From: Gymnopilus junonius
Lineage: Eukaryota; Basidiomycota; Agaricomycetes; Agaricales; Galerinaceae
Assembly: GCA_015501075.1 (NCBI GenBank)
Contig: JADNYJ010000144.1
Span: 38,880 to 102,879 of the forward strand
Reading direction: 5' to 3'
DNA length: 64,000 nt
The translations under genes and the position numbers were made by a program. Each line of letters opens with the position of its first letter. The first letter of the stretch is position 1. The notes under the pieces were generated by a model. The model was not told the DNA's origin and did no database searches. It worked only from the letters and a program-made list of their open reading frames with translations. Shown piece by piece: positions 20,206-31,970 of this stretch.

Positions 20206-20413
20206 CAGTGGTGCCAATGACAATGACAATGGCAGCAGCAGCGACGGTGGTCGTGGCGCTATAGCTCGATGATGACGAAGTCTCTGGGGTATCGTCAACA
20301 TCCCCATGTCCATCCCAAATCCCTGTCCCATCTCGACTCCGAATTGACGTCCTTCCCCATCTTTCCCCATCGACATCCATCGGCCTATCGAGATTGAAGA
20401 GGCCCTTCTTCAT
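20206..20413 (-). pseudogene. Membrane-anchored ORF fragment cut by Gypsy-1
   Basis: The minus-strand frame opens MKKGLFNLDRPMDVDGERWG and ends with a Ser-rich stretch and a hydrophobic segment TTTVAAAAIVIVIGTTV, a plausible single membrane span. The frame enters the LTR at the ggaac target site. If the retroelement is removed, the frame continues for 24 codons into the sequence left of 5730 and then stops. I do not recognise the protein, and the real gene probably has further exons. Confidence 0.3.
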
Positions 20414-21846
20414 CCGTTCTTAACTTCTTCATCCGTTCCTCACTGCTCTCAGTCATCTCCAAGTATACAGGTATCCACACCCAACTCAGAGGCGCGCACT
20501 TGGCCCAAATAAATGAACATGTTTGCTGACTCCTCTAGACTCTAGATGCCCGTGATTTTTGCAAGCAAAGGCTGGTGGTGGCGGTGGTGAATGACGTGCT
20601 GACAGCTGGACAGTGGATGATGGCTGAGCGGTGGTGCGAGGACGGTGGTGCGAGAGGAATGTGAGGACATATAGGCAGAACTTCGGGCATTTGTTAACGT
20701 GGCGCATACTGACAAGCAAGAGGCAGTATGTCTGAGAAAGTACTGGTCCTGATATTATCATTGATGTAGATACGAACGCCAATATGAGCGCATATATGTA
20801 TTATACGTCAATCCTAAAGAGGATACGGATATCAGCAAGAGTGGAAAAGACAAAAGAGTTAGTGATGCACACCTACAGCCAGTCGTTGAGCTAAGAACGC
20901 AGCTGGCGCGACATGATGTTAGAGGGGACGACATTGTTGAGGGTGTCTCCGTAAAGTGGCTCTACTGTGAGCGCCTGTGAGTCGATGGTGGTCAGCTTGT
21001 GGAATGTCGAGGAGGAAGGGGAGGACAGCCGTGCGCAGAGATGGTGGCTGGGAGCTGAGTGTGACGAGTGACAGTACGCAGTATGCTGACTCTAAAACTT
21101 TTCTGACCCCCATCGTGATAATCACCGACTGCTATTGCTAACCCTCTCATAACACAGTCTTCACTTGTGCAACTGTCAGCCCATAGTCTTCTTTTTCTCT
21201 TCGTGCTGTTCCCATCAATCACTTCTCTGATTCCGACTCGGCTCTAAGTACTAAGTAGCTGCTCAACGGCCTTCTGGACTTGGATCGAAAGCCATTTGAT
21301 AGAGATTAGGACATATCCATACCCAGGTTTACAGTTAAAATCCGCATGATATTTCTTTCTAACTTTGTCTATCTGCCACGACTCTATTCGCAATCAGGAT
21401 CTTAACAGGGCTTCAATTTCCTAGCACCGCCTACTTCATATACTTTGCTCTATTACACCTCTACATACACTATAACCGGCCCGACTCCAAAGTTTCAAAT
21501 ACCTGAGGGCGTCGCACGCGGCACTCGCGAGAATATCCACAAGGTCCACGCATAAGTTACCAGTGTATCCATATTATACGGACCGCAGCGTTGCTCAGGC
21601 TGCTACCCATCTCAGTCGATCTAAAGAGCGATGTTCTATCTTCCTATATACACTGGGCATTTCTAAGGCCGTCAATTTTACCTACATCACACTAGTGACT
21701 GAACAAGGTTATACATTTCTGTCGACGACAGATTTACGACCTCGTTCCTAGTGTCCACCCAACGATTGCGTTACCAGCTTACGGAGGCCCATCGAGAAAG
21801 AAAATTCAAGTACAGTGGCAGACGTTATGGCATTTCAAAAAAAATA
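20414..21846. other. No recognisable gene
   Basis: Several short open frames exist on both strands, but none has domain signals or consistent splice borders. It forms the spacer between Gypsy-1 and the first F-box-like gene. Confidence 0.35.
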
Positions 21847-23409
21847 CTACATGCCCAGTCCATAGTACAGCTTCTCCTCCCCTCCAGAACCACAAATATA
21901 CTCCGATCAGGCCCCCCCATCTTCCCAAATAACCCTCAGCCCGCTAACTACCTCCAAATATCTGCAGTCCCTCCGTTGACTTTTTCCAAGATCCAGAATA
22001 GGTACAGAAAGTCCGCGATCCTTCCTATACTCGTAAAATTTCAAAAGGGTTTCTCGGCATTCTTCGCTATTTATCGCAGGCTGCCCAAGTTCTATCCTTT
22101 TCAGATGGGGTAAAAGGGGCTTGGGATATGCGTCTTCCTCTTCTGTGAGGAACCCTACACCGCAAATGCTTGTATATAACTCCTCTACCCCCGACAGCGA
22201 TCGCAGGAAGGGGACGACATCCAAAAATGGCCCCTCGTCTCGATATATCACCACTTTTAAATCAAGGAACCTGACCGTGGATAAGTCGCATTTCAAAAAA
22301 GGAGTGAACAGTATCGAATTATCTCCCGTAAGCGGGAACTCCGTCACGAGTAAAACGCGGAAGTAAGGTGAAAGAGACGTAGACAGCGAGGGGGGAATGA
22401 ATGGCAATCGCCTATCAGCCTCCCCGACTGCACAGGAGAATATGTTCGAGTTGAGGACAACGTCGAGTGCAGACACGTTCCAGATGGAAAAGTGGGACTG
22501 TGCATACTCTGCCAGGGTTTCCAACAGAACTGTGGCATCGGATGGGTCGGCGGGCTGGTTTATAGACGCTATCAAATGCAAGGTACAGTATGCAGCTGGC
22601 TTTATCCCTAGAGCAAGCGCCGCGGGGATCGGGAATTGACCGTGAAGATGGAGGTAGATAAGATGAGGGAGTACAATGGAATCTGGGTCTGGGAACGTGA
22701 ATTTAGGATGTCCCTCAATCCCAACCAAACTGAGGTGCTCAAGACAGTGCATCTGCTTGATGAGGTTCATGGTTTCCAATATGGTCCCTTTGGGAGACGT
22801 CATCTCGAAAATGCGGATATGGTTTATCCACGGCCCCTGAAGGTTGAAATAGATGGGGGGTGTATATATTCCAAATCCTTTGAGCAATGGAGCATGTCGC
22901 GAAAAGAATACGTCAGGTTGGGAAAAGGGCTTAAAGGCGACCTCTTCAAAGTGGACATTGAACGATTCCAAAGAAGGCGCGGGGAGGAGGAATGAATTCG
23001 TGAATGACCACGGGGATTGTGATAACTTGACCCGGATGTATAAGTTCTGGATCCTTGACCAGTTACTGCGGATGAGTGGGATAAAAAATTCACGGCTGAA
23101 CTCATCGTCCTTGGGCACTGGTCACAGTATGGAGAGAGCCGCATTTCCTGTTCGCTTCACAATCTCTTCCCGTCCAACACTTCCAAGATCATGTAACCTC
23201 TGGAGTTGTAGAATCTGTCCCCAAATCGATGGCGACTCTAGAAGAAGGGTCCTCCAAGACCTACATACACGCGATGTGATGAGAGTGGTATCCAAGGCGG
23301 ATTGTTCAGTCCGGGTTTGAGACATTTGATGTAGGGCCAAATTGTATTCCAAGGGATGGAACATGTCTGCATTCATGGAGAAGATTAGCTGTAAGACATC
23401 GCCATCCAT
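21847..23409 (-). pseudogene. F-box-like protein, copy 1 (two in-frame stops)
   Basis: A single frame of 521 codons runs from 23409 to a TAG at 21847. The N-terminus (VLQLIFSMNADMFHPLEYN) and VCRSWRTLLLESPSIWG form the F-box-like domain of the large agaricomycete family (helix, then V-C-x-x-W-R-x-L...S-P-x-x-W). The rest is a leucine-rich substrate-type region. In-frame TGA codons lie at 23122-23124 (after ALSIL) and 21907-21909 (before SEYICGSG). The second is compatible with CGA to TGA; the first aligns with Gly in the paralogs. The start may have lost an upstream segment, since an ATG at about 23447 encodes a plausible leader in another frame. The role would be an SCF ubiquitin-ligase adaptor if functional. 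Confidence 0.7.
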
Positions 23410-25971
23410 TTTGCTTATTAGGGCAGGGAGGAAGGTGTTTCAAGGTCGTGATCCATCGATAATCGAGCGTTCTAAAGCAAGAGTGTGTGTGATTGGCTAG
23501 AGCGTTTGCTGATCACCTTTGGTAAAACTCAACGTAATCAGACCACTTTAATCGAATACCAAATATATATATATATATTGTATCTGTAGAATCAAAGTTT
23601 CGAAGCCATGCTCGTGATCCACATCCCAGCCGGATAGTGGATCGTCTATGATAGTAATTCCTGTGATACCGATTGAACTGGTTAGCAAGCTTGTGAAGGC
23701 GTGACATGGGCGCATACATACCTCGACTAAATACGGCACACGCCATTAACGCAAACGAGAAAATGAAGAATGAACAAAGAAAGCAAAGGTGGCATGCAAC
23801 CACTTGAGAAAAAGCACAATGGTTCAATGTTCTGAACACTCAATGTCTGATCATTTGTTCAGCTGCGAAAAGTGGTGCGAGATATCGAGAAATTGTGCAT
23901 TCGCAGGATAAATTTGCGCACATACTGATCTGGGGCTGGAGATTTCACGACTTGGGCAGGGTGAGATTGCAATGAGGTTACATCTGATGGGGAGGTTGAA
24001 AGAATTTAGGCAGGGTTTAATGAATTCGGAGAGGAGAGGAGAGGAGAGGCAATGTACGATCCCAGTCCACTACAGATCATAGAGCTGCTGCTTGGTAATT
24101 TGCCTAAGATACATGTATTTAATGATATCTGAAAGGATAATGCTAGATAAAGAAGATGTGGGCATAGTAACACATACCTAGGTAATTGGTGGCAGAGAAT
24201 AAGGTGCGATAGAAGGTCGGTGTTGGCAAGCAAGCTAAGGGAAGTACCGATGGCATGCTTGGAAGAGGTAAGGATGAGTAAGGAGCCCGGAGCTATAATG
24301 CAAGAGGATGCAGACCTTGATATCGTTTAAAAGCATGGCCGTCTCCGTCTGTCTATGGAGTCGAGAGTACCGCAGCCAGAGGGCCCATAACCTAGAGTAA
24401 AAGAGGGTGATAATGAGAAGGTAAGCGAAAAGACACACGGTGATGTAACCCCAAGAGACATGAATTAAAGATGACCAGTACGTTCTACAGACATCCGATG
24501 CACCCAGGCATCGTACCCCAAATCATATCTCATATCCCATCCCACCTGACATACGATCCCTGTATGCTAACCGAACACGAAATACGAATCTGATACAAAA
24601 CGAACCCACCAAACGATTTACTTGCGTCAAATCATACCAGTTGCCAAGCAACCGGGTATGCAAAAGAACACGTCAAGACAGCAAGTACGATAAATAGTAT
24701 TGAAGCTACAGTACTCCGACACTCAACCAAGACTGGAGGGGCTCTAAACAGCAGTGGAGCTGCTGGGCTCACACGAGGAGCGAGCACTGGTGGTGCGCCT
24801 CGCGGAGTGCAAGAGTCATCCATGGGCAACATGAAGTGGAACGGCCAGGGGCCGGAGGTGTACTGTACAGAAACTTTGTAAAGTCAATTATAGGGCATCG
24901 CCCTCAGATACTATAACAACAGCATAAAAAAAAAAATAAAAAAAAGGTAAGCGAAATGAAGAATAAGGGAAGCTCGCAATGTGATAGTCATCCACTTCCA
25001 TTCTCTAGCGGCTTCCCTCTATCTCCCCGCTAGCTATAGTCAATAACATGTGTAGAATTTGGAGCAGTCCAAGTAATGAATATCAACAACAATCGGTAAT
25101 GTCCTTTGGTCCATAGGTTCCGCGTATAGGCATATTTAGATGCAGGGTAGTCGTATGATCATGTAATCGCTAGGGGGATACGAAGATGATGTTGGCGGGC
25201 AAGAGAAGGATTAACGGTGCGCTGTGGTGACTTAAGAATGAGACTTACAAAAAAAATTGAGCAAGAGGCTACGACACTCACAGAACCCAGACTTTCGATG
25301 CCGAGAAGATAATTGAGCAACTCCGTCTGTCTACGGAGGGACATCTACGGTTGCAGAGCAACTGCAACATGCAGCTAGAGCAAATGAGGAGAACGTTGAG
25401 GTAAGTTAAGATAACAAGAGCAAAAGAAAGCTCACAGCGCGAATTTACCCACCTTAGCGCCTCTCAATCCCTAGCAACTTCCCTCCAACTACATACCCTC
25501 GCGTTTCTTCACAGCAGTTGTTATCGTAATCAAGGTTGCGGCATGACTTTGGATAAGGGAAAAGATGGGGGGTTCACAGTGCTTTCTGGCCACGGTCTCT
25601 AGGAGGGTTACTGGGAACGTCGAGCTGGAGTGAAATGCCACGTGACGAGGAGGGGAGAACGGAAAGAGGTGTGATGAATAACGCATAACGTGGCATGGTA
25701 CGCAACTGTCAATCGTCAACGTCACTGAGCCTTGTCTACTGCAGCAGCGCTGAACTTGCAGGATATCCCTCCTAATATTTATCTGATTCTGTCTGTCTTT
25801 ACCGTGGTCCTAGATTATTTTTGTTTACTTCAACTCCAGTGGAGGCTTTCTTTTGTACGAAATGGCTACTTTTCAAAATTGGGACCATCTTGTCATGCTT
25901 CGTGATTTATCATGATCATTCTACTCACTTCTCATAGGGAGGAAGCGTTAAAGTCTTACCAACCTCCTTCG
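23410..25971. other. Decayed downstream unit 1, possible membrane-protein exons
   Basis: There is no confident gene. Minus-strand fragments look exon-like. One is YITVCLFAYLLIITLFYSRL followed by LHRQTETAMLLNDI near 24440-24300. Another is MSLRRQTELLNYLLGIESLG, ending at a GTGAGT donor, near 25344-25280. A 66-codon frame at 24832-24632 has a C-terminal hydrophobic stretch STVASILFIVLAVLTCSFAY. The (AT)n run at 23563-23580 is a simple repeat. Together they suggest remnants of an intron-rich membrane-protein gene that I cannot assemble. Confidence 0.3.
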
Positions 25972-27591
25972 TCACCGACTTTGCACAAGTCGCGAGGCTG
26001 CGCCCAACGCCAACTTCCTCTCATCCCCAGAGCCACATACATACTCCTTCTTCACACCACCCTCTTCCCAAATAATTTTGAGTCCCTCAGCCGCGTCCAA
26101 AAATCTCAAGTCACTCGTCGGGTCTTTTCCAAAATCCAAATTCGGCACAGAAAGTCGCAAGTTCTTCCTATTAGTATAAAACGTCCAGAAGCATTCTTGA
26201 AATTTGTCCTCCAGGGTATACCACTTAATTTCTAGAGTTCGTAAGTCGGGCAAGAGAGATCCGGACTTGGTAAGGTATTTAAAGCCCATGAAATCGGTTT
26301 CTAGTATTTGCACCGCCGAAAAAGATCGAAAGATGGAATCAATGTGTATGAAATCCGCTGCTGTGTCAAACGAGTCCAATCTAAGGTAAAGATTCCGGAC
26401 GGTTGATACGTCGTGCATCAAGAACGGTGAAATCAGAATGGAGTTATCCTCGAAAAGTGGGGACGGCAACAAGAGGCGGACGTGGAAAGTATGTAAAGTT
26501 GCGAACTCCGAGCTGGGGATGACTGGCGAGTGGTCACTGAGTCGAAGGACTTTAATTACGAACATATAAGTGTTGATGTTGATGTCCAGCGATGACACTT
26601 TCGCTCTCGAAAAGTAAGACTCCCCGTAGCGAGTCAACACTTGCATTAGGTCATTTGCATCTGTAAGGTCGGTATGGCTCCTTATCAATGCGTCTAATCC
26701 CAACATACAGTACACTGCTGGCTTTATCGCTAAAGCAAGCAATGTGACTGGACGCAAACGGCCGTTCAGTTCCAGGTGGGTAAGGTGAGGGAGTGCTATG
26801 GATTCCGGAACGGGGGTCTCGAAATGCGGATGATCGCGGAAGCGAGTTACACTGAGGTGTTCCAGGCGATACATTTGCTTGATGGTAGTCATGATTTCCA
26901 CGATATTTATTTCTTGACCGGTCAACTTGAGAACACGGAGATGGATCATCCAAGGTGCCTGCAAATTGAGCGTGAAAGGAGGTGAAGTCATAGCAAACTC
27001 TTCGAGTACTGGAACATCTCCCGAAAAGAGATCGCCTGCGTTCACACCTGGCCTGTTTTCTACAGTGGCGAATGCGTCGTCATACTCAAAACGGATGTTG
27101 AACGACTCCAAGGAAGGTGCAGGTGGTAGACACGTATTCGAGAAGGACAACAGCGACTCATCTGATACCTTGAGCCTGATGTGCAATTTTCGAATTCTCG
27201 ACCATTCGTCGCGAAGAAGCAGTGAGAGAAACCCACGCCCAAATTCTGTAGAGTCAACCACGTATCCTAGGATGGACAAAGGCGCATCCCCCGTCCTCCT
27301 AAGGATCTCTTCCCGCCCCTCTTTTCCAAGCGCACGTAGCCTCTCCAGCTGCAGCATCCGCCCCCAGATCGATGATGATCCCAAAAGGAGATTTCGCCAC
27401 GACTCACACACACGCGATGTCGTTAGAGTGGTGTCCAAGGCGGATTGATGAACCAGGGATTCATTCGAGTCCAAGTCGTATTCGAGGGGATGGTACATGT
27501 CGGCGTTCATGGTGAAGATTTCCCATAAAATGTCACTGCTCAGTTTGCTTATGGGCGAAGAGGATGAGGAAGTCGTTTCGATAGGATACAT
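25972..27591 (-). CDS. F-box-like protein, copy 2 (intact, 539 aa)
   Basis: This is a single uninterrupted exon of 539 codons and the best preserved gene in the window. Residues 10-30 (PISKLSSDILWEIFTMNADM) and about 50-75 (SRVCESWRNLLLGSSSIWG) form the F-box-like domain. It would bind a Skp1-like adaptor and bring targets to a cullin-RING ubiquitin ligase; this role is inferred from the family. The remainder alternates hydrophobic Leu-rich strands with turns, as in degenerate leucine-rich-repeat substrate domains. Near the C-terminus DLRFLDAAEGLKIIWEEGG and YVCGSGDE are shared with the other two copies. The start is fixed by alignment with MYQSIDVASS of copy 3. No intron is seen. The target is unknown. 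Confidence 0.85.
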   Translation of the reverse strand: MYPIETTSSSSSPISKLSSDILWEIFTMNADMYHPLEYDLDSNESLVHQSALDTTLTTSRVCESWRNLLLGSSSIWGRMLQLERLRALGKEGREEILRRTGDAPLSILGYVVDSTEFGRGFLSLLLRDEWSRIRKLHIRLKVSDESLLSFSNTCLPPAPSLESFNIRFEYDDAFATVENRPGVNAGDLFSGDVPVLEEFAMTSPPFTLNLQAPWMIHLRVLKLTGQEINIVEIMTTIKQMYRLEHLSVTRFRDHPHFETPVPESIALPHLTHLELNGRLRPVTLLALAIKPAVYCMLGLDALIRSHTDLTDANDLMQVLTRYGESYFSRAKVSSLDININTYMFVIKVLRLSDHSPVIPSSEFATLHTFHVRLLLPSPLFEDNSILISPFLMHDVSTVRNLYLRLDSFDTAADFIHIDSIFRSFSAVQILETDFMGFKYLTKSGSLLPDLRTLEIKWYTLEDKFQECFWTFYTNRKNLRLSVPNLDFGKDPTSDLRFLDAAEGLKIIWEEGGVKKEYVCGSGDERKLALGAASRLVQSR

Positions 27592-29830
27592 GGCTGTTCA
27601 GAGACAAGAGAGCGTGAGACTCGGATGTTGATGGAAATCGATCGTCAGTCTGTTGGTGAATGCCTTGGACCAACTTTTTTTGTAGATCAATTGTTCAGCT
27701 TTTGTCTTCCACCGGATAGCCGTCCTATTGACAATCCTTTCTAGACATGAGGTCCACGTCAAATGGTTGTCGTAAATTTTGAGTACTGCATGTTCCCTTC
27801 ATCGTTATTGTATCTATGGACGTTTGTAGAGCTCAAGTAGCACAATCTTAAGAACGTAATCGCATTCAGTGAAAGAAATCTAAATAAAATCTGCATGAGG
27901 TTGTAGTAGAGAGTCGAGGATTCCCACCAAACGCAAGAAATTCTAGAAGAAAAAAGGTCGAAAGACGTTACTTTCGCAGCCATCAACCTATCTGACCTCA
28001 ACCACACCACCTCGCACCGTCAAGGACTATCACAGAAAAAGCCGGGTCAATATATAAAAGAAGAGTGGGAAGGCGACGAACTCAATGCGAGGACGTCATT
28101 TGATATTGAATAAAACACGATCGTCATCTTCGACAGACTAATAGACCTAGAATGAAGTGTAAGTAAGCTATTATACCCTTAGCCTAGTCCCCAAAGAAAG
28201 ACCGAATTTGTTACACACCACATCCGGCTGCGAAGATACCCCCACATTGACATCAGCGTTCTTCTAAAAATGACGAGTGTTAGACAGAGGATGGGCGTAA
28301 CGAAAATGGTATCACAAAATCGACTCACTGCGGCACCTGACGCTGGCACTGACAATAGGCCGCCAGGCACCATACCCCATACTTCGATAGTCAATGTTGA
28401 AATTAAAAAGGATGCACACAGAGTAGGTAATCGCACGCTAACTGAACTATGAAATACAGGCCATATCAGCAAAATGGAGAGACACAAGGGGAGAAAGAAG
28501 ATGAGCCATCAGCTATGTAGGAAAAGTATCAAACGGCTGTGTGAGGAAGAGACATTTTGTAGAACTTTACAGAGGAATATGCACCGTGTAAATACAGGGA
28601 AACGAGGAGAGCGAGGAGGGATGGGATGAGGCGAAAGAGGTGAAGACGCACGCACAATTATATCTAAAAGGTACCTAGAGGACACCGCAACCATCAAGTT
28701 TAAGGTCCGAAGCCAATATGCTCCTAAGAGCGCATAGCAAACATTGTAAACCGCCCTAAAAACTGCGTATAAGCAAGAGAGAGATAAGACAAAAAAGAAA
28801 GAACGAAAGCTTACATGCATGGCCACTGTCGCTTTAACGTTCAACCAGAAATAACTGATCCTTCACGGGTCTCCCAAACAACTCCGTCTCACCCATCTTC
28901 AGGCCTCAGAATCCTTCGTGAACGATTTCCGATGGAGAGCTTACACAGATTAAGAGAAAACTATGCGGAAAGGAGGTGGCCGCATATTATTATGTAGGAA
29001 GGGAAGCAATCCGTGCCATCTGAGGGCTTCGATTTTGGGTTGAGGCCACGGCTGTAACGCACTGTTGGGTCGGAGGCGTGCTGGAAGGAGGATAGGATGA
29101 GTAATGGGCCGTAGGATGTGAAAATCGGACGTCTGGAGGTCTTGACTTACATGAAAAGACTGAAGGGCTCCGGTTAACCAGGGAGATGAGAGTACCGTTT
29201 CGCAGAATCTGGAACTAAACGAGCAGGAATATAATGAGGATATGTTCCATTGGGCGAACTGGAAAGCTGAAAGTACTCACCCTAGCATTGGTGACAATAT
29301 CAAGCCTCCCGGGGTCCTAGCACCTGCAGTTATCGTATCATATTGAACATAAGTAAAGCCACTAGAGCGACAACGCACCTCCTCTTCCGTCAACTCGCTG
29401 TCTGGTAAGTTTGAAGGTCGAAGACGCGAGTTGTTGAACAGCATCGTTTGAGGATAGACATGTTTGGACATCATTAATCATTGTCGATGAGGAGAGGTGA
29501 GCAAGGAAGAGAGGGTTTGAGATGATCCTCAACAGTGACCTCAAATCTCACTCACCGTGGCGCCTCTCCTTCTCGCAGCTCCCATTGTTCTCCTTACGGT
29601 TCCCTCCTCGCCTTCCGCGTCCGACAATTAGGCGATCCAGTCCGAAACATGGGTTATTGCTGGATAGAATGATGGGCACAATTTCAAGGAGGGCGCGCGT
29701 ACATGTGCGTCAGGAGCCGATGCTAGGTATTTCTGAGATTGGGGTGGGGAATGGGGGACGGGAAAAGATTGTGTGACCAGTGATAACGCGTTACGATACG
29801 CGACTCTGGTCGTAAGCCGTTCCAGCCGAT
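27592..29830. other. Decayed downstream unit 2, membrane-protein-like fragments
   Basis: No confident gene can be assembled. Minus-strand pieces with hydrophobic character occur. Near 28440-28330 a stretch reads LPTLCASFLISTLTIEVWGM, then VPGGLLSVPASGAAVS. Near 29474-29290 a frame has LFNNSRLRPSNLPDSELTEE and ends at a GTGAGT donor. Position and partial similarity to 23410-25971 suggest the duplicate of the same decayed gene. Confidence 0.3.
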
Positions 29831-30877
29831 CAGTATTTACTTGTGTTTACCTAAAGCGTTGACTCCAACGATCTTCCATTGCAGTCGTTTAAACCATCCA
29901 GATTCCACCATCCACCATCATGCATCCCCCTCGATCTCACTCGCATGATTCTATTGGATCCGCTCTTTATCCAAGGAGTGCCTGGTCTCTATATCATCTA
30001 AGGCAATGAGGCGACTTTCGACCGTTTCGGATACATCTTCGACTCTTAAGCTGGTGACGTTTGCGCTGCTGGAATTGATGGGCTCGATTTGAAAGAGATT
30101 GGAAGAGAATAAGAAGGTAAATATAACATCTACGGCGGCATCGACTTCTCCCCCGCCCGATTCTTCTTCTCAGTTTCGTAGTCTGCCTCCTGTTCTCGAG
30201 TAACCATCTATCCTGCTCCTCTCATACGTCATCTCCGTCTACTCCTATGTCTCAGGCTGTATTTGAATTCGTGCCCAAATACATGGAATATATCAGGAAC
30301 TTCAGCATCAGTCTATCTCCCTGGAATCCTATCTGATTTGAACCGCCTCCTAGCGCTACCCTTGCTCTCATGGTCACTGGTATCGGAATATATCCTATCG
30401 GATGTGTGGGTCCTATAACGCTCGCATTTTACCTGATCTAGAGCAACCTTCCTGCGCCGCCTCCGCACAAACTGGGCAACGGCCTCCATTCTCAGCTATT
30501 TCCTTCACACAGAAGCCGGAAATGCATATAGACTTCGGAGCATTCCACTAGATTTGTGGGTCCTCGGCGCTCATTTTGACGTGATCTATGAGGAACGTGT
30601 CCTGCTTAAAAAGGAAACCAATCTTCTTTTGTCTCATTGTACAGCACTTACATGGACGCATTTCTTGCTATCTTGGGATGCTGCAATTTATTTCAGCTAT
30701 TCGGAAGACTGCGTGTTTGGAACTACCATGTGAAAAGCCATCCCGAGAGAGGTTCCTTCTGCTTTCCAGCTCGTGGTGAGCCCCGACTCGCTGCTGTTCA
30801 AGAGATTTCCAACTTCTGAGCACCCACAAATGATTCGCGCTCGGAATTTGAATTTCCATCTGTAAATTCTGGTTTGG
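29831..30877. other. Spacer with a short imperfect repeat
   Basis: No gene is recognised. A segment of about 48 bp near 30400-30445 (gtgtgggtcctataacgctc) recurs imperfectly near 30551-30597 (tttgtgggtcctcggcgctc), suggesting a small local duplication. Confidence 0.3.
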
Positions 30878-30885
30878 TATATATA
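30878..30885 (+). promoter_or_regulatory. TATA box upstream of the 30989 gene
   Basis: A perfect tatatata lies 104 bp before the start codon at 30989, followed by a pyrimidine- and CA-rich leader. The spacing suits a fungal core promoter. The assignment is positional only. Confidence 0.4.
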
Positions 30886-30988
30886 CTCTGACAGAGTCCT
30901 CCATTCGCCCCAGTGAATCAAACAGCACTACTCAACTTTATTTCCAACCACTCCATCACGACCATCCCATCCAGTTCAAACATTTCAA

Positions 30989-31195
30989 ATGTCTAGACCT
31001 GATTGTTCCGTCTGCACTCACCTCGCCCGATACCATTCTCTACACCACTGCCCCTGTGTTCAACTTTACGGGATCCCCGTGGGCCACTTCCACTGGTGCA
31101 CTATTTGTGTTGAATATTGCTCCAAATCTCGTGCATGTCCTTTCCCACTGCCGTCCTTTGATGTTACCCACCGCCGTTGTAAGAGATTTGTATAA
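30989..31195 (+). CDS. Small cysteine-rich protein, 68 aa
   Basis: A single-exon frame opens MSRPDCSVCTHLARYHSLHH, followed by CPC and, after a short loop, HWCTICVEYCSKSRACP. Nine cysteines and several histidines are arranged as C-x2-C, C-x-C and C-x2-C-x3-C-x5-C. The final block matches the YLCRECSVYCSPESSC block of the gene at 32773 and a broken copy at 32456-31971. A zinc-binding fold is likely; there is no signal peptide, so it is probably intracellular. The TATA box at 30878 and the preserved pattern argue that it is real, although it is short. Confidence 0.45.
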   Translation: MSRPDCSVCTHLARYHSLHHCPCVQLYGIPVGHFHWCTICVEYCSKSRACPFPLPSFDVTHRRCKRFV

Positions 31196-31970
31196 TATTA
31201 GGTGTCATTTCACTTGCGGATGCTAACACAACATACTCTGTTACTTAGTACTTAGGAATATTGACTGGCTTGGCAGGTCTCAGTGATAGGATATCGGCTG
31301 GCCGCCTTTGACCCGCCTCACGATGTGTATTTTCCGAGATGGAATCTCCCACGACTTTCTTTGACATTTCTCTTCATTTCGACTGTCAGCATTTTGGATA
31401 AGAAGAGCATAAATGAGATGTACACATATACAATGAGTTCCGCTTTAGAATATGTTTATCAAATTTGCGTTCAATGGCATTGTGTTTTCATAAAAGAAAG
31501 TTCGACTTACTGTACGCATCATCCCAGCAATCATGGCCTTCACTGGGCCATTTCGAAATAAAGAAACAAAGGTCCGGATAGCCTAACAATGACATGCATT
31601 TTAAACAATGAGTATAATAAATGCCAAACGACAGTCGGCCCTTCTATTCAAAGTAAAGGTATATAAATCATCCGTTTCGTACCTAAAATTCTCCCATCCC
31701 TCCCTTGCTTGCTATGCTGGCAATCATCTGCGCTTTATTTCTCTCTCCACTGGACACCATCCTATGCCGAGTCTTGTACCTTACCACCTATCAAAGGCAT
31801 AATAACACCTCAAGCCCATCTTCAACCCCTTCCAACTCGGGCTACTGTCCTCGAGTCACTCTTTGAGCTCCTTAGCGGCCTCATCGCACGCTTCAATGAA
31901 CTTCTGAAACAGAAATTGAAATCTTATCAAAAACATCTGTGAAAGGGGGGTCAGTAGTCATCTGAACGTA
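31196..31970. other. Spacer; part of an inverted-repeat tail at its right end
   Basis: No gene is recognised. From about 31930 the sequence belongs to the left end of the inverted duplication described at 31930-33260. Confidence 0.3.

Larger units (their letters stand above)
21847..29830 (-). repeat. Tandem duplication of a two-part unit, about 4.1 kb
   Basis: Unit 1 (F-box copy 1 plus 23410-25750) and unit 2 (F-box copy 2 plus 27592-29830) have the same order and strand. Besides the coding similarity, matching landmarks include the ccggatag region upstream of both F-box starts (23628 and 27713), the gcgcctctc region (25458 and 29560) and a gataacgc..tacg..acgcgact-like motif near 25680 and 29780. 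The copies are strongly diverged outside the F-box gene. Confidence 0.5.

Noticed and set aside
23122..23124. First stop in F-box copy 1 as another CGA to TGA change
   Set aside because: The aligned residue in the two paralogs is Gly, so a CpG transition from Arg is not supported at this position.
23563..23580. (AT)n run as a TATA promoter
   Set aside because: It is a plain dinucleotide repeat with no gene start at a suitable distance on either strand.
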